Program-made: the position numbers and the translations under genes
Origin: Halomonas saccharevitans
GTDB taxonomy: Bacteria > Pseudomonadota > Gammaproteobacteria > Pseudomonadales > Halomonadaceae
Length of the DNA stretch: 64,000 nt
NCBI RefSeq assembly: GCF_900116405.1
Contig: NZ_FPAQ01000009.1
Coordinates: 30,115 to 94,114, forward strand
Direction of reading: 5' to 3'
The notes under the pieces: model-generated
The model's input: only the letters and a program-made list of their open reading frames with translations
Database searches by the model: none
Told to the model about the DNA's origin: nothing
Part shown: positions 39,397 through 58,434 of the stretch, in pieces
How positions within the stretch are numbered: position 1 is the first letter of the stretch
Layout of the letters: the number at the start of each line of letters is the position of its first letter

Positions 39397-39809
39397 CACA
39401 TCACCGTCCGTTTCACAAAGGTGGTGGAGACCGGGAACTTCTGGGCGGCCAGGTCGAATGCCTCGCGAGCCAGCTCCTCGGAAACGCCTTCGATCTCGTA
39501 CAGGACCCGACCCGGCTGGATCTGAGCGACCCAGTACTCGACGGAGCCCTTACCCTTACCCATGCGGACTTCCAGCGGCTTCTTGGAAATCGGCTTGTCG
39601 GGGAAGACACGGATCCAGATCTTACCGCCACGCTTGACGTGACGCGTAATGGCACGACGGCCGGCTTCGATCTGACGGGCGGTGACACGGCCCCGGCCAG
39701 TGGCCTTGAGGCCATACTCGCCGAAGCTCACCTTGCTTCCGCGATGCGCCAGGCCACGGTTGCGGCCCTTCTGCATCTTGCGGAACTTCATACGCTTAGG
39801 TTGTAACAT
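39396..39809 (-). CDS. rplP: 50S ribosomal protein L16
   Basis: 137 residues; binds near the A-site tRNA and the 5S rRNA region. [40 protein letters not shown] and [20 protein letters not shown] are diagnostic, and the arginine in the [10 protein letters not shown] region that is commonly hydroxylated (Arg81-type loop MGKGKG) is preserved. Overlaps rpmC by one to three bases. Confidence 0.99.
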   Translation of the reverse strand: MLQPKRMKFRKMQKGRNRGLAHRGSKVSFGEYGLKATGRGRVTARQIEAGRRAITRHVKRGGKIWIRVFPDKPISKKPLEVRMGKGKGSVEYWVAQIQPGRVLYEIEGVSEELAREAFDLAAQKFPVSTTFVKRTVM

Positions 39810-39824
39810 CGACTCGCTCTCCCC

Positions 39825-40523
39825 TTACCTGGAACCTTTCTTCTTGGAGGGTGCGGCCTGCGGCTGCTTCGCCTTGGCACGAACCTCCTCGATGCCCCCG
39901 AGGATTTCACCCTTGAAGACCCAAACCTTGACACCGATGATGCCGTAGGTGGTCTTGGCTTCGTAGGTGGCGTAGTCGATGTCCGCGCGCAGCGTGTGCA
40001 GCGGGACGCGACCTTCGCGGTACCACTCGGTGCGGGCGATTTCCGCGCCGCCGAGGCGACCGGAGAGCTGCACCTTGATGCCGCCGGCGCCCAGACGCAT
40101 GGCGTTCTGTACGGCACGCTTCATGGCACGACGGAACATCACGCGGCGCTCGAGCTGGCCGGCGATGTTCTGCGCGACGAGCTGGGCGTCGAGTTCCGGC
40201 TTGCGGACTTCCTCGATGTTGACGTGCACGGGCACGCCCATCATCTGAGTGACGTCACGACGCAGACGGTCGACGTCCTCGCCCTTCTTACCGATCACGA
40301 TGCCCGGACGGGCGGTGTGAATGGTGATGCGGGCGTTGTTGGCCGGACGCTCGATGGTGATCTTGCTCACGGAGGCGTTCTTCAGACGCTCCTCCAGGAA
40401 GCGACGCACTTCGAGATCGCTGTTCAGCTTGTCGGCATAAGCGCCGCGCTCGGCATACCACACCGAGGTATGGTCTTTGACGATACCCAGGCGAATGCCT
40501 GTTGGATTGACTTTCTGACCCAT
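39825..40523 (-). CDS. rpsC: 30S ribosomal protein S3
   Basis: 232 residues from the ATG at 40523 ([20 protein letters not shown]). It lines the mRNA entry channel with S4 and S5. The KH domain (about 40-110) carries the GxxG loop in [18 protein letters not shown]. The basic tail ends [11 protein letters not shown]. The in-frame extension upstream overlaps rplV and is not part of S3. Confidence 0.99.
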   Translation of the reverse strand: MGQKVNPTGIRLGIVKDHTSVWYAERGAYADKLNSDLEVRRFLEERLKNASVSKITIERPANNARITIHTARPGIVIGKKGEDVDRLRRDVTQMMGVPVHVNIEEVRKPELDAQLVAQNIAGQLERRVMFRRAMKRAVQNAMRLGAGGIKVQLSGRLGGAEIARTEWYREGRVPLHTLRADIDYATYEAKTTYGIIGVKVWVFKGEILGGIEEVRAKAKQPQAAPSKKKGSR

Positions 40524-40534
40524 CTGGTCGACTC

Positions 40535-40867
40535 CTACTTCTCGGCTACCTTGACGGTGATGTGGCAAGTGCGCTTCAGAATGCGATCCGCACGGCCCTT
40601 GGCGCGCGGACGGATGCGCTTGAGCGTCATGCCCTCATCGACGCAGATGGTCGAGACACGCAGCTCGTCGATATCCATGCCGTTGTTTTCTTCCGCATTC
40701 GCGATGGCGGACTGCAGCACCTTCTTGACCAGCTTGGCTGCCTTCTTCGGGGAGAAGGTCAGCAGGTCGAGCGCCTCGGCGACCGGCTTATCGCGCACCT
40801 GGTCAGCCACCAAACGGGCCTTCTGGGCGGATAAACGAGCGCCACGCAGCTTTGCTGTGACTTCCAT
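40535..40867 (-). CDS. rplV: 50S ribosomal protein L22
   Basis: 110 residues; its beta-hairpin lines the exit tunnel, where macrolide-resistance changes occur. [20 protein letters not shown] and [20 protein letters not shown] (hairpin tip) match wild type. Eleven bases before rpsC. Confidence 0.99.
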   Translation of the reverse strand: MEVTAKLRGARLSAQKARLVADQVRDKPVAEALDLLTFSPKKAAKLVKKVLQSAIANAEENNGMDIDELRVSTICVDEGMTLKRIRPRAKGRADRILKRTCHITVKVAEK

Positions 40868-40885
40868 CTCTCAATCCTCTCTGGC

Positions 40886-41161
40886 TTACCGTTTGGCTTT
40901 CTTGTCCGCCGCATGGCCGCGATAAAGGCGGGTAGCAGCGAATTCGCCCAGCTTGTGGCCAACCATTTCCTCGGAGACGTGCACCGGGACGTGTTGGCGA
41001 CCGTTATGGACAGCAATGGTGAGCCCGACCATGTTGGGCAGGATCATGGAGCGACGCGACCAGGTCTTGATCGGTTTGCGGTCGCTCTTCTCCACTGCAG
41101 TCTCAACCTTCTTCAACAGATGAAGGTCAATAAAAGGACCTTTCTTCAGTGAACGTGGCAC
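40886..41161 (-). CDS. rpsS: 30S ribosomal protein S19
   Basis: 91 residues; forms a head complex with S13. [20 protein letters not shown] and [36 protein letters not shown] are diagnostic. Confidence 0.99.
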   Translation of the reverse strand: MPRSLKKGPFIDLHLLKKVETAVEKSDRKPIKTWSRRSMILPNMVGLTIAVHNGRQHVPVHVSEEMVGHKLGEFAATRLYRGHAADKKAKR

Positions 41162-41194
41162 AGCCGTTACCTCTTAATGTCTTGGCGTTGGATC

Positions 41195-42025
41195 TTATTT
41201 CCGGGCCTTGCGGCGACGGACGATCAGCTTGTCGGTGCGCTTGTTCTTGCGGGTCTTGTGGCCCTTGGTGGGGATACCCCACGGAGACACCGGGTGACGA
41301 CCACCGCTGCTGCGGCCTTCGCCGCCGCCGTGCGGGTGATCCACCGGGTTCATGGCCACGCCGCGAACGGTCGGACGCACGCCTCTCCAGCGCTTCGCAC
41401 CGGCCTTGCCAAGTTGACGCAGGCTGTGCTCAGAGTTGCTCACTTCGCCCAGGGTCGCGCGGCACTCGGCCAGCACCTTGCGCATCTCGCCGGAGCGCAG
41501 ACGCAGGGTGGCGTAGTTGCCTTCGCGAGCCACCAGCTGGGCGCTGGTACCGGCGCTGCGAGCGATCTGTGCGCCCTTGCCGGGCTTCAGCTCGATGCAG
41601 TGCACGGTGGAACCCAGCGGGACGTTGCGCAGCGGCAGCGCGTTGCCCTTCTTGATGGGCGCGTTGACGCCGGACTCGAGACGGTCGCCGGCACTCACGC
41701 CACGCGGGGCGATGATGTAGCGACGCTCGCCGTCCATGTACTTCAGCAGCGCGATGTGGGCGCTACGGTTCGGGTCGTGCTCCAGGCGCTCGACGATGGC
41801 CGGAATGCCATCCTTGGCGCGCTTGAAATCGACGATCCGATAGTGATGACGATGACCACCGCCCACGTGGCGGGTGGTGATGCGACCGTAGTTGTTACGG
41901 CCACCGGACTTGGACTGCTTCTCGAGCAGCGGCGCGTACGCGCGGCCCTTGTGCAGTTCCTCACCAACGATCTTGACGACGTGGCGACGACCGGCGGATG
42001 TGGGTTTAGTCTTGACGATTGCCAT
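41195..42025 (-). CDS. rplB: 50S ribosomal protein L2
   Basis: 276 residues; essential for subunit association and peptidyl transferase centre structure. [20 protein letters not shown], the SH3-like middle and the highly conserved [20 protein letters not shown] loop with its critical histidine are intact. Confidence 0.99.
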   Translation of the reverse strand: MAIVKTKPTSAGRRHVVKIVGEELHKGRAYAPLLEKQSKSGGRNNYGRITTRHVGGGHRHHYRIVDFKRAKDGIPAIVERLEHDPNRSAHIALLKYMDGERRYIIAPRGVSAGDRLESGVNAPIKKGNALPLRNVPLGSTVHCIELKPGKGAQIARSAGTSAQLVAREGNYATLRLRSGEMRKVLAECRATLGEVSNSEHSLRQLGKAGAKRWRGVRPTVRGVAMNPVDHPHGGGEGRSSGGRHPVSPWGIPTKGHKTRKNKRTDKLIVRRRKARK

Positions 42026-42042
42026 GATCCGTACTCCTGCCC

Positions 42043-42339
42043 TTATTCGGCGCCAGAGAAGTCTTCAAGCGTCTCGCCGGCGGCTAGTGTCACGTACGCC
42101 TTGCGATAACCCTTGCGCTGACCCAGACCCTGCGCAGTGCGCTTGGTCTTGCCCTTCATGTTCAGCACCTGAACACGGTCGACCTTCTTGCCGAACAGCT
42201 CCTGCACGGCAGCCTTGATCTCGGGCTTGGTCGCGTCGCTTGCCACCTTGAACACGTACTGGTTGCGCTCGGCGGCCATGGCGGCCTTCTCGGTCACGTG
42301 CGGACCGAGCAGAACCTTGAATACACGTTCCTGGTTCAT
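42043..42339 (-). CDS. rplW: 50S ribosomal protein L23
   Basis: 98 residues; at the tunnel exit, docking site for trigger factor and [23 protein letters not shown] and the [20 protein letters not shown] loop fit the family. Its start overlaps the rplD stop by four bases (ATGA). Confidence 0.99.
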   Translation of the reverse strand: MNQERVFKVLLGPHVTEKAAMAAERNQYVFKVASDATKPEIKAAVQELFGKKVDRVQVLNMKGKTKRTAQGLGQRKGYRKAYVTLAAGETLEDFSGAE

Positions 42340-42944
42340 GCCAGCTTCTCCTCGAATTTACGCAGAGCGGAGACGGTGACCAGCACCTTGTCGAAGGCGA
42401 CCAGGCTCACCGGATCAGCGGCGGCGACGTCCACCACATCCACGTTCGGGATGTTGCGGGCGGCGAGGTACAGATTCTCGTCGACCTCTTCGGTGACGAT
42501 CAGCACCTTCTCCAGACCCAGCTCCTCGAGCTTGGCGACCAGCTGCTTGGTCTTGGGCGCCTCGACGGCGAAGGCATCGACGGCCACCAGACGTTCCTGA
42601 CGGACCAGCTCGGAGAGAATCGAACGCATGGCCGCACGGTACATCTTGCGGTTGACCTTCTGGGAATGGTCCTGGGGACGCGCCGCAAAGGTCACACCAC
42701 CGGCACGCCAGATCGGCGAGCGGATGGTACCGGCACGGGCACGACCGGTGCCCTTCTGGCGCCACGGCTTCTTGCCGCCGCCACGCACGTCGGAACGATT
42801 CTTCTGGGCGCGAGTACCCTGGCGACCACCGGCCAGATAGGCAGTGACAACCTGGTGCACCAGAGCCTCATTGAATTCTTTGCCAAAGGTGGCATCGGCT
42901 ACTTCGACAGCACCGGCGCCTGCACCTGCAAGATTCAGATTCAT
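42336..42944 (-). CDS. rplD: 50S ribosomal protein L4
   Basis: 202 residues; its loop reaches the exit tunnel, and in E. coli it also represses the S10 operon through the rpsJ leader. [39 protein letters not shown] (tunnel loop) are wild-type-like. The E. coli S10 leader target seems absent upstream of rpsJ here, so this control may differ. Confidence 0.99.
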   Translation of the reverse strand: MNLNLAGAGAGAVEVADATFGKEFNEALVHQVVTAYLAGGRQGTRAQKNRSDVRGGGKKPWRQKGTGRARAGTIRSPIWRAGGVTFAARPQDHSQKVNRKMYRAAMRSILSELVRQERLVAVDAFAVEAPKTKQLVAKLEELGLEKVLIVTEEVDENLYLAARNIPNVDVVDVAAADPVSLVAFDKVLVTVSALRKFEEKLA

Positions 42945-42958
42945 CGGTAAGTTCCCCT

Positions 42959-43597
42959 TCAGCCTGCTTTGACGGCGCTGCGCACGATGACATCACTGCC
43001 GGTGGCGCCAGGCACGGCACCCTTGATCAGCAGAAGATTGCGTTCGGCGTCGACACGGACCACTTCCAGGCTCTGGACGGTGCAGCGGGCATTGCCCATC
43101 TGTCCGGCCATCTTCTTGCCCTTGAACACGCGGCCCGGCGTCTGACACATGCCGATGGAACCCGGTGCGCGGTGGGCCAGGGAGTTACCGTGGCTGTTGT
43201 CCTGGGTGCGGAAGTTCCAGCGCTTGACGGCGCCCTGGAAGCCCTTGCCCTTGGAGGTGCCGGTCACGTCGATCATCTGACCAGCTTCGAAGAGGGATAC
43301 GGTGAGTTCGCCGCCCACTTCCGGAGCTTCGTCACCTGCTGCCAGGCGGAACTCCATCAGCGAACGACCGGCCTCGACACCTGCCTTGGCGAACTGCCCG
43401 GCTTGGGCTTTCGACAGATGCTTGGCCTTGCGGGAGCCGGTTGTCACCTGGACCGCGGCGTAGCCATCGGACTCGACGGACTTCACGCGAGTCACACGGT
43501 TAGGTTCAACCTCGATCACGGTTACGGGCACGGATGCACCGTCTTCGGTGAAGACGCGGGTCATACCGGCCTTCCTACCGACTAAACCGATAGTCAT
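42959..43597 (-). CDS. rplC: 50S ribosomal protein L3
   Basis: 212 residues; its extension reaches the peptidyl transferase centre. [20 protein letters not shown] and [20 protein letters not shown], including the methylated-glutamine region, are conserved. Preceded by an unusually long 157-base gap after rpsJ and by the ribosome binding site AGGAGA. Confidence 0.99.
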   Translation of the reverse strand: MTIGLVGRKAGMTRVFTEDGASVPVTVIEVEPNRVTRVKSVESDGYAAVQVTTGSRKAKHLSKAQAGQFAKAGVEAGRSLMEFRLAAGDEAPEVGGELTVSLFEAGQMIDVTGTSKGKGFQGAVKRWNFRTQDNSHGNSLAHRAPGSIGMCQTPGRVFKGKKMAGQMGNARCTVQSLEVVRVDAERNLLLIKGAVPGATGSDVIVRSAVKAG

Positions 43598-43754
43598 TCT
43601 CAGTCTCCTATAGTGTACGGGGCTATCACCCGCTATGGCTGCCCTTTCCAGAGCATTCCACTAGCACGTTGTGTGGCGCCATCCCGGCGCGGCGGCTGCT
43701 GAACACCTTCCTGATGAGAGGGCGAACGCTGGGCCGCGAGTGTCTAGTGAGGTA
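43598..43754 (-). other. Long rpsJ-rplC spacer
   Basis: 157 bases without a gene inside an otherwise tightly packed operon. Minus-strand GC-rich stretches (cagccgccgcgccgggatggcgcc) could fold, and TACACT lies about 10 bases before the rplC ribosome binding site, but no good -35 accompanies it. It may be a leader or processing region. Confidence 0.5.
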
Positions 43755-44066
43755 TCAGTCGAGCTTGATCTGCACGTCAACGCCGGCGGCGAGGTCGAGC
43801 TTCATCAGGGCATCAACGGTCTTTTCAGTGGGCTCGACGATATCGAGCACCCGCTTGTGAGTACGAATCTCGTACTGATCGCGCGCGTCCTTGTTGACGT
43901 GCGGAGACACCAGCACGGTATAACGCTCGCGATTGGTCGGCAGAGGAATCGGACCACGGACCTGGGCGCCGGTACGCTTGGCGGTATCTACGATCTCCGC
44001 GGCGGACTGGTCGATCAGGCGATGGTCGAAGGCCTTCAACCTAATGCGAATCTTCTGGTTCTGCAT
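43755..44066 (-). CDS. rpsJ: 30S ribosomal protein S10 (NusE)
   Basis: 103 residues from the ATG at 44066 ([20 protein letters not shown]), identical in length to E. coli S10. It is a 30S head protein and, as NusE, binds NusB and NusG in antitermination and transcription-translation coupling; nusG is also in this window. [20 protein letters not shown] is typical. First gene of the S10 operon, with its own promoter about 65 bases upstream. Confidence 0.99.
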   Translation of the reverse strand: MQNQKIRIRLKAFDHRLIDQSAAEIVDTAKRTGAQVRGPIPLPTNRERYTVLVSPHVNKDARDQYEIRTHKRVLDIVEPTEKTVDALMKLDLAAGVDVQIKLD

Positions 44067-44089
44067 TTGCCCTAACTCCAATGGATTCT

Positions 44090-44105
44090 GACGGCGCGAG
44101 CCGTC
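44090..44105 (-). promoter_or_regulatory. Small hairpin in the rpsJ 5' leader
   Basis: GACGGC / GCCGTC with a four-base loop, between the S10 promoter and the rpsJ start. The whole leader is only about 55-60 bases, far shorter than the E. coli S10 leader that L4 binds. Confidence 0.5.
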
Positions 44106-44129
44106 AACCCACGCATTCAAAGGATGCGC

Positions 44130-44158
44130 ATTATATGCACGCCGACAGTGAGAGTCAA
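44130..44158 (-). promoter_or_regulatory. Sigma70 promoter of the S10 operon
   Basis: On the minus strand TTGACT (44153-44158), a 17-base spacer, and consensus TATAAT (44130-44135). It lies between the tuf terminator and rpsJ, so S10 transcription can start afresh there. Confidence 0.85.
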
Positions 44159-44180
44159 ACACTCACTTCCGGTGCGCAGA

Positions 44181-44206
44181 AAGGGGGCTCCTGGCGGAGC
44201 CCCCTT
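44181..44206 (-). terminator. Terminator after tuf
   Basis: aagggggctcc / ggagccccctt with a TGGC loop, 24 bases after the tuf stop; on the minus strand it is followed by TTTC. It separates the str operon from S10. Confidence 0.75.
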
Positions 44207-44229
44207 CGATCGATCAAGCGGCGAAGCGC

Positions 44230-45423
44230 TTACTCGACGATCTTGGCCACGACGCCGGCGCCGACGGTACGACCGCCTTCGCGGATGGCGAAGCGCAGGC
44301 CGTCGTCCATGGCGATCGGAGCGATCAGGCTGACGACCATCTTGACGTTGTCGCCCGGCATGACCATCTCGACGCCTTCCGGCAGCTCACAGGTACCGGT
44401 GATGTCGGTGGTACGGAAGTAGAACTGCGGACGGTAGCCCTTGAAGAACGGGGTGTGACGACCACCTTCGTCCTTGGACAGCACGTACACCTCAGCCTCG
44501 AACTTGGTGTGCGGGGTGATGGTGCCCGGCTTGGCCAGGACTTGGCCACGCTCGACGTCGTCACGCTTGGTGCCGCGCAGCAGCGCGCCGACGTTCTCAC
44601 CGGCACGACCTTCGTCGAGCAGCTTGCGGAACATCTCGACGCCGGTCACGACGGTCTTGACGGTGTCCTTGATACCGACGATCTCGACTTCTTCGCCAGC
44701 CTTGACCACGCCGCGCTCAACGCGGCCGGTGACCACGGTGCCGCGGCCAGAGATGGAGAAGACGTCCTCGATCGGCATCAGGAACGGCTGGTCGATGGCA
44801 CGCTCCGGCTCCGGAATGTACTCGTCCAGGGCCTTGATCAGGTTGGCGACGGCGGTGGTACCCATGCCGTTGTCGTCCTTGCCTTCCAGGGCCATCAGGG
44901 CGGAACCGGTGATGATCGGGGTGTCGTCGCCCGGGAAGTCGTACTCGTCGAGGAGTTCACGAACTTCCATCTCGACCAGCTCCAGGAGCTCCTCGTCATC
45001 GACCATGTCAGCCTTGTTCAGGAACACGACGATGAACGGAACGCCAACCTGGCGAGACAGCAGGATGTGCTCGCGAGTCTGCGGCATCGGGCCGTCGGCA
45101 GCGGAACAGACCAGGATAGCGCCGTCCATCTGGGCGGCACCGGTGATCATGTTCTTCACGTAGTCGGCGTGACCCGGGCAGTCGACGTGCGCGTAGTGAC
45201 GCGTCTCGGACTGATACTCCACGTGAGAGGTGGCGATGGTGATACCACGCTCACGCTCTTCCGGGGCGTTGTCGATGGCGTCGAACTCGCTCCAGTCACC
45301 GCCGAACACCTCGGCAGAAACGCGAGTCAGGGCCGCAGTCAGGGTGGTCTTGCCGTGGTCGACGTGACCGATGGTACCGACGTTGATATGCGGTTTGGAA
45401 CGTTCAAATTTTGCCTTAGCCAC
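44230..45423 (-). CDS. tuf: Elongation factor Tu
   Basis: 397-residue GTPase that delivers aminoacyl-tRNA to the A site. Motifs: GHVDHGKT (P-loop), [12 protein letters not shown] (switch I end), [12 protein letters not shown] (G3), NKAD (G4), GSAL (G5). Domain 2 and 3 segments [13 protein letters not shown] and [14 protein letters not shown] are standard. Starts 29 bases after fusA. It is the only tuf in the window; the expected second locus next to tRNA-Trp lacks one. Confidence 0.99.
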   Translation of the reverse strand: MAKAKFERSKPHINVGTIGHVDHGKTTLTAALTRVSAEVFGGDWSEFDAIDNAPEERERGITIATSHVEYQSETRHYAHVDCPGHADYVKNMITGAAQMDGAILVCSAADGPMPQTREHILLSRQVGVPFIVVFLNKADMVDDEELLELVEMEVRELLDEYDFPGDDTPIITGSALMALEGKDDNGMGTTAVANLIKALDEYIPEPERAIDQPFLMPIEDVFSISGRGTVVTGRVERGVVKAGEEVEIVGIKDTVKTVVTGVEMFRKLLDEGRAGENVGALLRGTKRDDVERGQVLAKPGTITPHTKFEAEVYVLSKDEGGRHTPFFKGYRPQFYFRTTDITGTCELPEGVEMVMPGDNVKMVVSLIAPIAMDDGLRFAIREGGRTVGAGVVAKIVE

Positions 45424-45452
45424 TGCTATAACCTCTTTACGTTAGCTAACGG

Positions 45453-47573
45453 TTAACCGTTCTGGTTGATGACGGCTTCAACGACGCTGGACGGCGCCTC
45501 TTCGTAATCCGCAAACTCCATGACGTAGCTTGCGCGGCCCTGGGTCTGAGAGCGAAGATCGGTCGCATAACCGAACATCTCAGCCAGAGGTACCGTGGCT
45601 CGGATGATCTTGCCCATGGCAGTGTCATCCATGCCCTGGACGAGGCCACGACGGCGATTCAGATCGCCCATGACGTCACCCATGAAGTCCTCGGGGGTCA
45701 CGACCTCGACCTTCATCACCGGCTCGAGGAGCACGGCCTTGGCCTTCCTGGCACCTTCCTTGACGGCCATGGAAGAGGCAACCTTGAACGCGGTCTCGTT
45801 CGAGTCCACGTCATGGTAGGAACCGTCGAACAGCGTGACCTTGACGTCAATCATCGGGTAGCCCGCGATGACACCGTTCTTCAGCTGCTCGTAGGCCCCT
45901 TTCTCGACGGCCGGAACGTATTCCTTCGGAACCACGCCGCCAACGATCTCAGAGACGAACTTGAAGTGCATCTCTTCGTCTTCGCCCTTGTCCTCGGCGG
46001 TGAGCGGTTCGATACGCAGGTACACGTGACCGAACTGGCCGCGACCACCGGACTGGCGGACGAACTTGCCTTCCTGCTCGACCTTGCCGCGAATGGTCTC
46101 GCGGTAGGCCACCTGCGGCTTGCCGATGTTAGCATCGACCTTGAACTCGCGACGCATGCGGTCGACGAGGATATCCAGGTGGAGCTCACCCATGCCGGAG
46201 ATGATGGTCTGGCCTGTCTCCTCATCGGTGCGCACCTGGAAGGAGGGGTCCTCCTGAGCCAGTTTGCCCAGGGCGATACCCATCTTTTCCTGGTCGGGCT
46301 TGGACTTCGGCTCGACGGCCACCGAGATGACCGGATCCGGGAACTCCATGCGCTCGAGCACGATCTTGTCGGTCAGATCACACAGGGTGTCGCCGGTGGT
46401 AACGTCCTTCAGGCCGATGCAGGCGGCGATGTCGCCGGCCAGCACTTCCTTGATCTCCTCGCGAGAGTTGGCGTGCATCTGGACGATACGACCGACGCGC
46501 TCCTTCTTCTGCTTGACGGAGTTGTAGACGCTGTCGCCAGACTTCAGCACGCCCGAGTAGACGCGGATGAAGGTCAGGGTGCCGACGAAGGGGTCGGTGG
46601 CGATCTTGAAGGCCAGGGCGGAGAACGGCGCCTTGTCGTCAGCCTCGCGGGTGGCGATGGTGCCGTCCTTGTCGTCCAGCTCGCCCTCGATGGCCTTGAC
46701 CTCGGTGGGCGACGGCATGTACTCGATGACGCCATCCAGCACGGCCTGCACGCCCTTGTTCTTGAACGCGGAGCCGCAGGTAACCAGGACGATCTCGTTG
46801 TCGAGGGTACGACGACGCAGACCGGCCTTGATCTCCTCGACGGACAGGTCGCCCTCTTCGAGGTACTTGTCCATCAGCTCTTCGGAGGCCTCGGCGGCCG
46901 ACTCGACCATCTCCTCGCGGAACTTCTCGGCGGTCTCCTGGAGCTCAGCCGGGATATCGACGAGATCGTAGTTCATCCCGAAGTTGTTCTCATCCCACAG
47001 GATGGCCTTCATCTGAATGAGGTCGATGACGCCCTTGAACTCGTCTTCGGTGCCCCAGTTGATCTGGATCGGCACGGTGTTGGCACCGAGACGTTCCTTC
47101 AGCTGGTCGACCACCATGAAGAAGTCGGCGCCGGTACGGTCCATCTTGTTGACGAACACCATGCGCGGGACTTCGTACTTGTTGGCCTGACGCCAGACGG
47201 TCTCGGTCTGCGGCTGAACGCCCGAGGAGCCACACAGCACCACCACAGCGCCGTCGAGCACACGCAGGGAACGCTCGACCTCGATGGTGAAGTCGACGTG
47301 TCCCGGCGTATCGATGATGTTGATGCGGTGCTCATCGAACTGCTTGTTCATGCCCTGCCAGAAGCAGGTGGTCGCCGCGGAGGTGATAGTGATACCACGC
47401 TCCTGCTCCTGCTCCATCCAGTCCATGGTGGCTGCGCCCTCATGGACCTCGCCGACCTTGTGAGACAGGCCGGTGTAGAACAGGACGCGTTCGGTGGTAG
47501 TGGTCTTGCCAGCGTCTACGTGCGCAACGATGCCGATGTTGCGGTAGCGATTTAGCGGAGTCTTGCGAGCCAC
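45453..47573 (-). CDS. fusA: Elongation factor G
   Basis: 706-residue translocase GTPase. G motifs: [41 protein letters not shown]. Domain IV tip and domain V follow: [14 protein letters not shown] and [20 protein letters not shown]. Length and N terminus ([20 protein letters not shown]) are typical. In the str operon, 44 bases after rpsG. Confidence 0.99.
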   Translation of the reverse strand: MARKTPLNRYRNIGIVAHVDAGKTTTTERVLFYTGLSHKVGEVHEGAATMDWMEQEQERGITITSAATTCFWQGMNKQFDEHRINIIDTPGHVDFTIEVERSLRVLDGAVVVLCGSSGVQPQTETVWRQANKYEVPRMVFVNKMDRTGADFFMVVDQLKERLGANTVPIQINWGTEDEFKGVIDLIQMKAILWDENNFGMNYDLVDIPAELQETAEKFREEMVESAAEASEELMDKYLEEGDLSVEEIKAGLRRRTLDNEIVLVTCGSAFKNKGVQAVLDGVIEYMPSPTEVKAIEGELDDKDGTIATREADDKAPFSALAFKIATDPFVGTLTFIRVYSGVLKSGDSVYNSVKQKKERVGRIVQMHANSREEIKEVLAGDIAACIGLKDVTTGDTLCDLTDKIVLERMEFPDPVISVAVEPKSKPDQEKMGIALGKLAQEDPSFQVRTDEETGQTIISGMGELHLDILVDRMRREFKVDANIGKPQVAYRETIRGKVEQEGKFVRQSGGRGQFGHVYLRIEPLTAEDKGEDEEMHFKFVSEIVGGVVPKEYVPAVEKGAYEQLKNGVIAGYPMIDVKVTLFDGSYHDVDSNETAFKVASSMAVKEGARKAKAVLLEPVMKVEVVTPEDFMGDVMGDLNRRRGLVQGMDDTAMGKIIRATVPLAEMFGYATDLRSQTQGRASYVMEFADYEEAPSSVVEAVINQNG

Positions 47574-47617
47574 GTTGGAACTCCCCGTTGGTTGGCGGTG
47601 CGTCGGTGACGACGCAC

Positions 47618-48088
47618 TTAGAAGCGGTAGTGAGAGAAGGCCTTGTTGGCTTCTGCCATACGATGCACGTCTTCACGCTTCTTGACGGCCGAGCCCTTGC
47701 CTTCGGCGGCATCGAGCATCTCACCAGCGAGGCGCTGCACCATGGTCTTCTCGCCACGGCGACGGGCCGCGTCGACCAGCCAGCGCATGGCCAGAGCCTG
47801 ACGGCGCGAGGGGCGAACTTCCACGGGCACCTGATAGGTCGCGCCGCCGACGCGGCGGGACTTGACCTCGACCATCGGCTGGATGGTTTCCAGCGCCTTG
47901 TCGAAGATCTCCAGCGGCTCTTCCTTGCTACGCTCGGCAACCCTGTCCAGCGCACCGTAGACGATGCGCTCAGCTACGGACTTCTTGCCGCTGATCATCA
48001 GGTGGTTCATGAACTTCGCCAGGCGCTCACTTCCGAACTTGGGATCCGGCAGGATCTCGCGCTTAGCCGCAACTCTTCTTCTAGGCAT
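47618..48088 (-). CDS. rpsG: 30S ribosomal protein S7
   Basis: 156 residues; nucleates the 30S head and lines the E site. [20 protein letters not shown], then [20 protein letters not shown] and [20 protein letters not shown] are diagnostic. A 131-base gap separates it from rpsL; in E. coli the rpsL-rpsG spacer is where S7 represses the str operon. Confidence 0.99.
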   Translation of the reverse strand: MPRRRVAAKREILPDPKFGSERLAKFMNHLMISGKKSVAERIVYGALDRVAERSKEEPLEIFDKALETIQPMVEVKSRRVGGATYQVPVEVRPSRRQALAMRWLVDAARRRGEKTMVQRLAGEMLDAAEGKGSAVKKREDVHRMAEANKAFSHYRF

Positions 48089-48219
48089 GATAAGCCCTCA
48101 TCAAAGGATCCTTCAGGTAAACCCGAGACGCGCGATCTCTCGCCATGCGATAGACCGTGCTCGACCTTACTCTTATCAGACCGTGGTCAATTTAGTGTAA
48201 CTGCTGCGTGCGAGGCCGA

Positions 48220-48594
48220 TCAGGCCTTCGGACGCTTGGTGCCGTACTTGGAACGGCCCTGCTTACGGTTCTGCACGCCGGAGGTGTCCAGGGCGCCACG
48301 CACGGTGTGATAACGCACACCGGGAAGGTCCTTTACACGACCGCCGCGGATCAGGACCACGGAGTGCTCCTGAAGGTTGTGACCTTCACCACCGATGTAC
48401 GAGGAGACCTCGTAGCCGTTGGTCAGACGAACACGGCACACCTTACGCAGCGCGGAGTTCGGCTTCTTCGGGGTGGTGGTGTAGACGCGGGTGCAGACAC
48501 CGCGACGTTGCGGGCAGGCCTGCAGCGCAGGCACGTCGCTCTTGGCGGCCTGGCGCTTGCGCGGCTTGCGCACGAGCTGATTGATCGTTGCCAT
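48220..48594 (-). CDS. rpsL: 30S ribosomal protein S12
   Basis: 124 residues; decoding-centre protein. [40 protein letters not shown] with the streptomycin-site lysine unchanged, and [19 protein letters not shown] with the second resistance-site region (KDLPGVRYH) also wild type, so no sign of streptomycin resistance. First gene of the str operon. Confidence 0.99.
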   Translation of the reverse strand: MATINQLVRKPRKRQAAKSDVPALQACPQRRGVCTRVYTTTPKKPNSALRKVCRVRLTNGYEVSSYIGGEGHNLQEHSVVLIRGGRVKDLPGVRYHTVRGALDTSGVQNRKQGRSKYGTKRPKA

Positions 48595-48674
48595 GGTGTG
48601 TAGCTGACTCCAATGGGTTGCCTTGCCTTACTCAGCGGGTGCGGGCGTACCCGCCCCACTGTTAAAGGCTGCGC

Positions 48675-48704
48675 ATTTTAATGGCTGACGCGCCACGTCG
48701 TCAA
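48675..48704 (-). promoter_or_regulatory. Sigma70 promoter of the str operon (rpsL)
   Basis: Minus strand TTGACG (48699-48704), 18-base spacer, TAAAAT (48675-48680), giving a leader of about 75 bases before rpsL. The -35 touches the hairpin that follows rpoC. Confidence 0.75.
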
Positions 48705-48729
48705 GCCTGCCCCCCGGGAGGGCGCAGGC
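48705..48729 (-). terminator. Weak hairpin after rpoC
   Basis: GCCTGC / GCAGGC stem with a further CCC/GGG pair inside, 14 bases after the rpoC stop. No T-run follows on the minus strand, and it abuts the str promoter, so readthrough from rpoBC into rpsL is possible. Confidence 0.5.
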
Positions 48730-48742
48730 AGCGACGCGAACG

Positions 48743-52960
<4,218 letters not shown>

Positions 52961-53048
52961 GGGGGTCGGCTCCGTTGCGGAGTTGTCATGGGCGGGGGCG
53001 TTGCCACCCCCGCGGACCGTCATTCTGTGAAGCGCAGGCGGTACGGCC

Positions 53049-57128
<4,080 letters not shown>

Positions 57129-57286
57129 CTGTATTCCCCAGCTTGTTCACCATGGGTGACCGATGCGTGTCGGCGTCACCCGACGGGTACGGCTCCGTCA
57201 GGCGCTGACGGCAAGCCTCCACCAGGAGGCTCGCCGTCGGAATTCGGCTAGCGGTTGCCCGAGGGGGCGACCGTCTAGTTACAACA

Positions 57287-57322
57287 GAAAAAGGCCGGCA
57301 GCGGGTGACCCGCCACCAGCCG
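57287..57322 (-). terminator. Attenuator-like hairpin between rplL and rpoB
   Basis: In the 233-base rplL-rpoB spacer the minus strand has GCGGG TCA CCCGC inside an outer GGC...GCC pairing, followed directly by TTTTT (57288-57292). In E. coli a partial terminator at the same place lowers rpoBC transcription relative to rplJL. The rest of the spacer shows nothing else clear. Confidence 0.6.
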
Positions 57323-57361
57323 TGGAAGCTTACGCAGCGCGTGAAGCCATGGGCACAAGGG

Positions 57362-57733
57362 TTACTTGAGCTCCACGCTCGCGCCGGCTTCTTCCAGCTT
57401 CTTCTTCGCCTCTTCGGCGTCGTCCTTGGACATGGCTTCCTTGATGGTCGCCGGTGCGCCGTCGACGGCACCCTTGGCTTCCTTCAGGCCCAGGCCAGTG
57501 ATCTCGCGGACGGCCTTGATGACGTTGACCTTCTTGTCGCCTGCGCCGGTCAGCACCAGGTCGAATTCGGTCTGCTCTTCCTCGACGGCGGCTTCAGCGC
57601 CACCCGGGCCGGCCACGACAGCAGCGGCAGCAGAGACACCGAACTTCTCTTCCATGGCCTCGATCAGCTCGGCCACTTCCATCACGGACATGTCGGCGAC
57701 GGCGTTGATGATGTCTTCTTTGGTCAGTGCCAT
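57362..57733 (-). CDS. rplL: 50S ribosomal protein L7/L12
   Basis: 123 residues; the flexible stalk that recruits translation GTPases. N-terminal dimer domain (1-33: [20 protein letters not shown]), Ala/Gly hinge ([20 protein letters not shown]), and C-terminal factor-binding domain ([20 protein letters not shown]) ending in ASVELK. Lies 90 bases after rplJ. Confidence 0.99.
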   Translation of the reverse strand: MALTKEDIINAVADMSVMEVAELIEAMEEKFGVSAAAAVVAGPGGAEAAVEEEQTEFDLVLTGAGDKKVNVIKAVREITGLGLKEAKGAVDGAPATIKEAMSKDDAEEAKKKLEEAGASVELK

Positions 57734-57823
57734 TGTCTAGATTCCTAACTTTGCGGGAGCCTCGGCATCGCGATGGCTCGGGGATTCAATGTTCGATTCA
57801 GGCTGAGCGCAAGAGTTCGCCGT

Positions 57824-58327
57824 TCAGGCGGCCTCTTCCTGCTTCTGGTCGCGCAGCGCCGCGAGGGTACGGACCAGCTTGCCGGCAGAAGCTTCCTTCA
57901 TGACGGACATCAGCTTGGCGATCGCCTCATCGTAGGTCGGCAGAGTTGCCAGACGGTCGATGTCGCTTGCCGGGATCAGCTCACCTTCGTAGGCCAGCGC
58001 CTTGACCTCAAACTCCTTCTGACCCTTGGCGAACTCCTTGAACAGGCGGGCAGCGGCGCCCGGGTGCTCATAGGAGAAGGCCAGCATGGTCGGACCGGAG
58101 AAGGTCTCGTCCAGAATCTCCCAAGGAGTTCCGGACAGGGCGCGGCGTGCCAGGGTGTTGCGAACAACACGGATCTGCACGCCGTTCTCGCGGGCCTGCT
58201 TGCGCAGGTCGGTCATCGCGCTGACCGCGACGCCACGAGAGTCGGCAACTACGACGGAGAGCGCATCCTTGGCCGCTTCACTGACCTCGGCAACAATTGC
58301 CTTCTTGCCTTCGAGTGCTAGTGGCAC
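57824..58327 (-). CDS. rplJ: 50S ribosomal protein L10
   Basis: 167 residues from the GTG at 58327 ([20 protein letters not shown]), preceded by GAAGGAG eight bases away; this fits the 165 residues of E. coli L10. The frame is open 38 codons further upstream, but that part is the RNA leader. L10 carries the L7/L12 dimers on its C-terminal helix and represses its own operon through the leader at 58435-58520. [20 protein letters not shown] and [15 protein letters not shown] are typical. Confidence 0.98.
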   Translation of the reverse strand: MPLALEGKKAIVAEVSEAAKDALSVVVADSRGVAVSAMTDLRKQARENGVQIRVVRNTLARRALSGTPWEILDETFSGPTMLAFSYEHPGAAARLFKEFAKGQKEFEVKALAYEGELIPASDIDRLATLPTYDEAIAKLMSVMKEASAGKLVRTLAALRDQKQEEAA

Positions 58328-58382
58328 AGTGATCACTCCTTCGTGCCGGAACCTCGCGAGAGGATTCCGGTGGTTACCATCT

Positions 58383-58402
58383 CTCCCGACCGGAGGTCGG
58401 GA
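58383..58402 (-). promoter_or_regulatory. Hairpin upstream of rplJ
   Basis: CTCCCGACC / GGTCGGGAG stem in the rplJ leader, between the L10-binding element and the ribosome binding site; it probably shapes access to the rplJ start. Confidence 0.5.
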
Positions 58403-58434
58403 GTCCTGGGTGATGGTGCTCACCAGATATCTGG

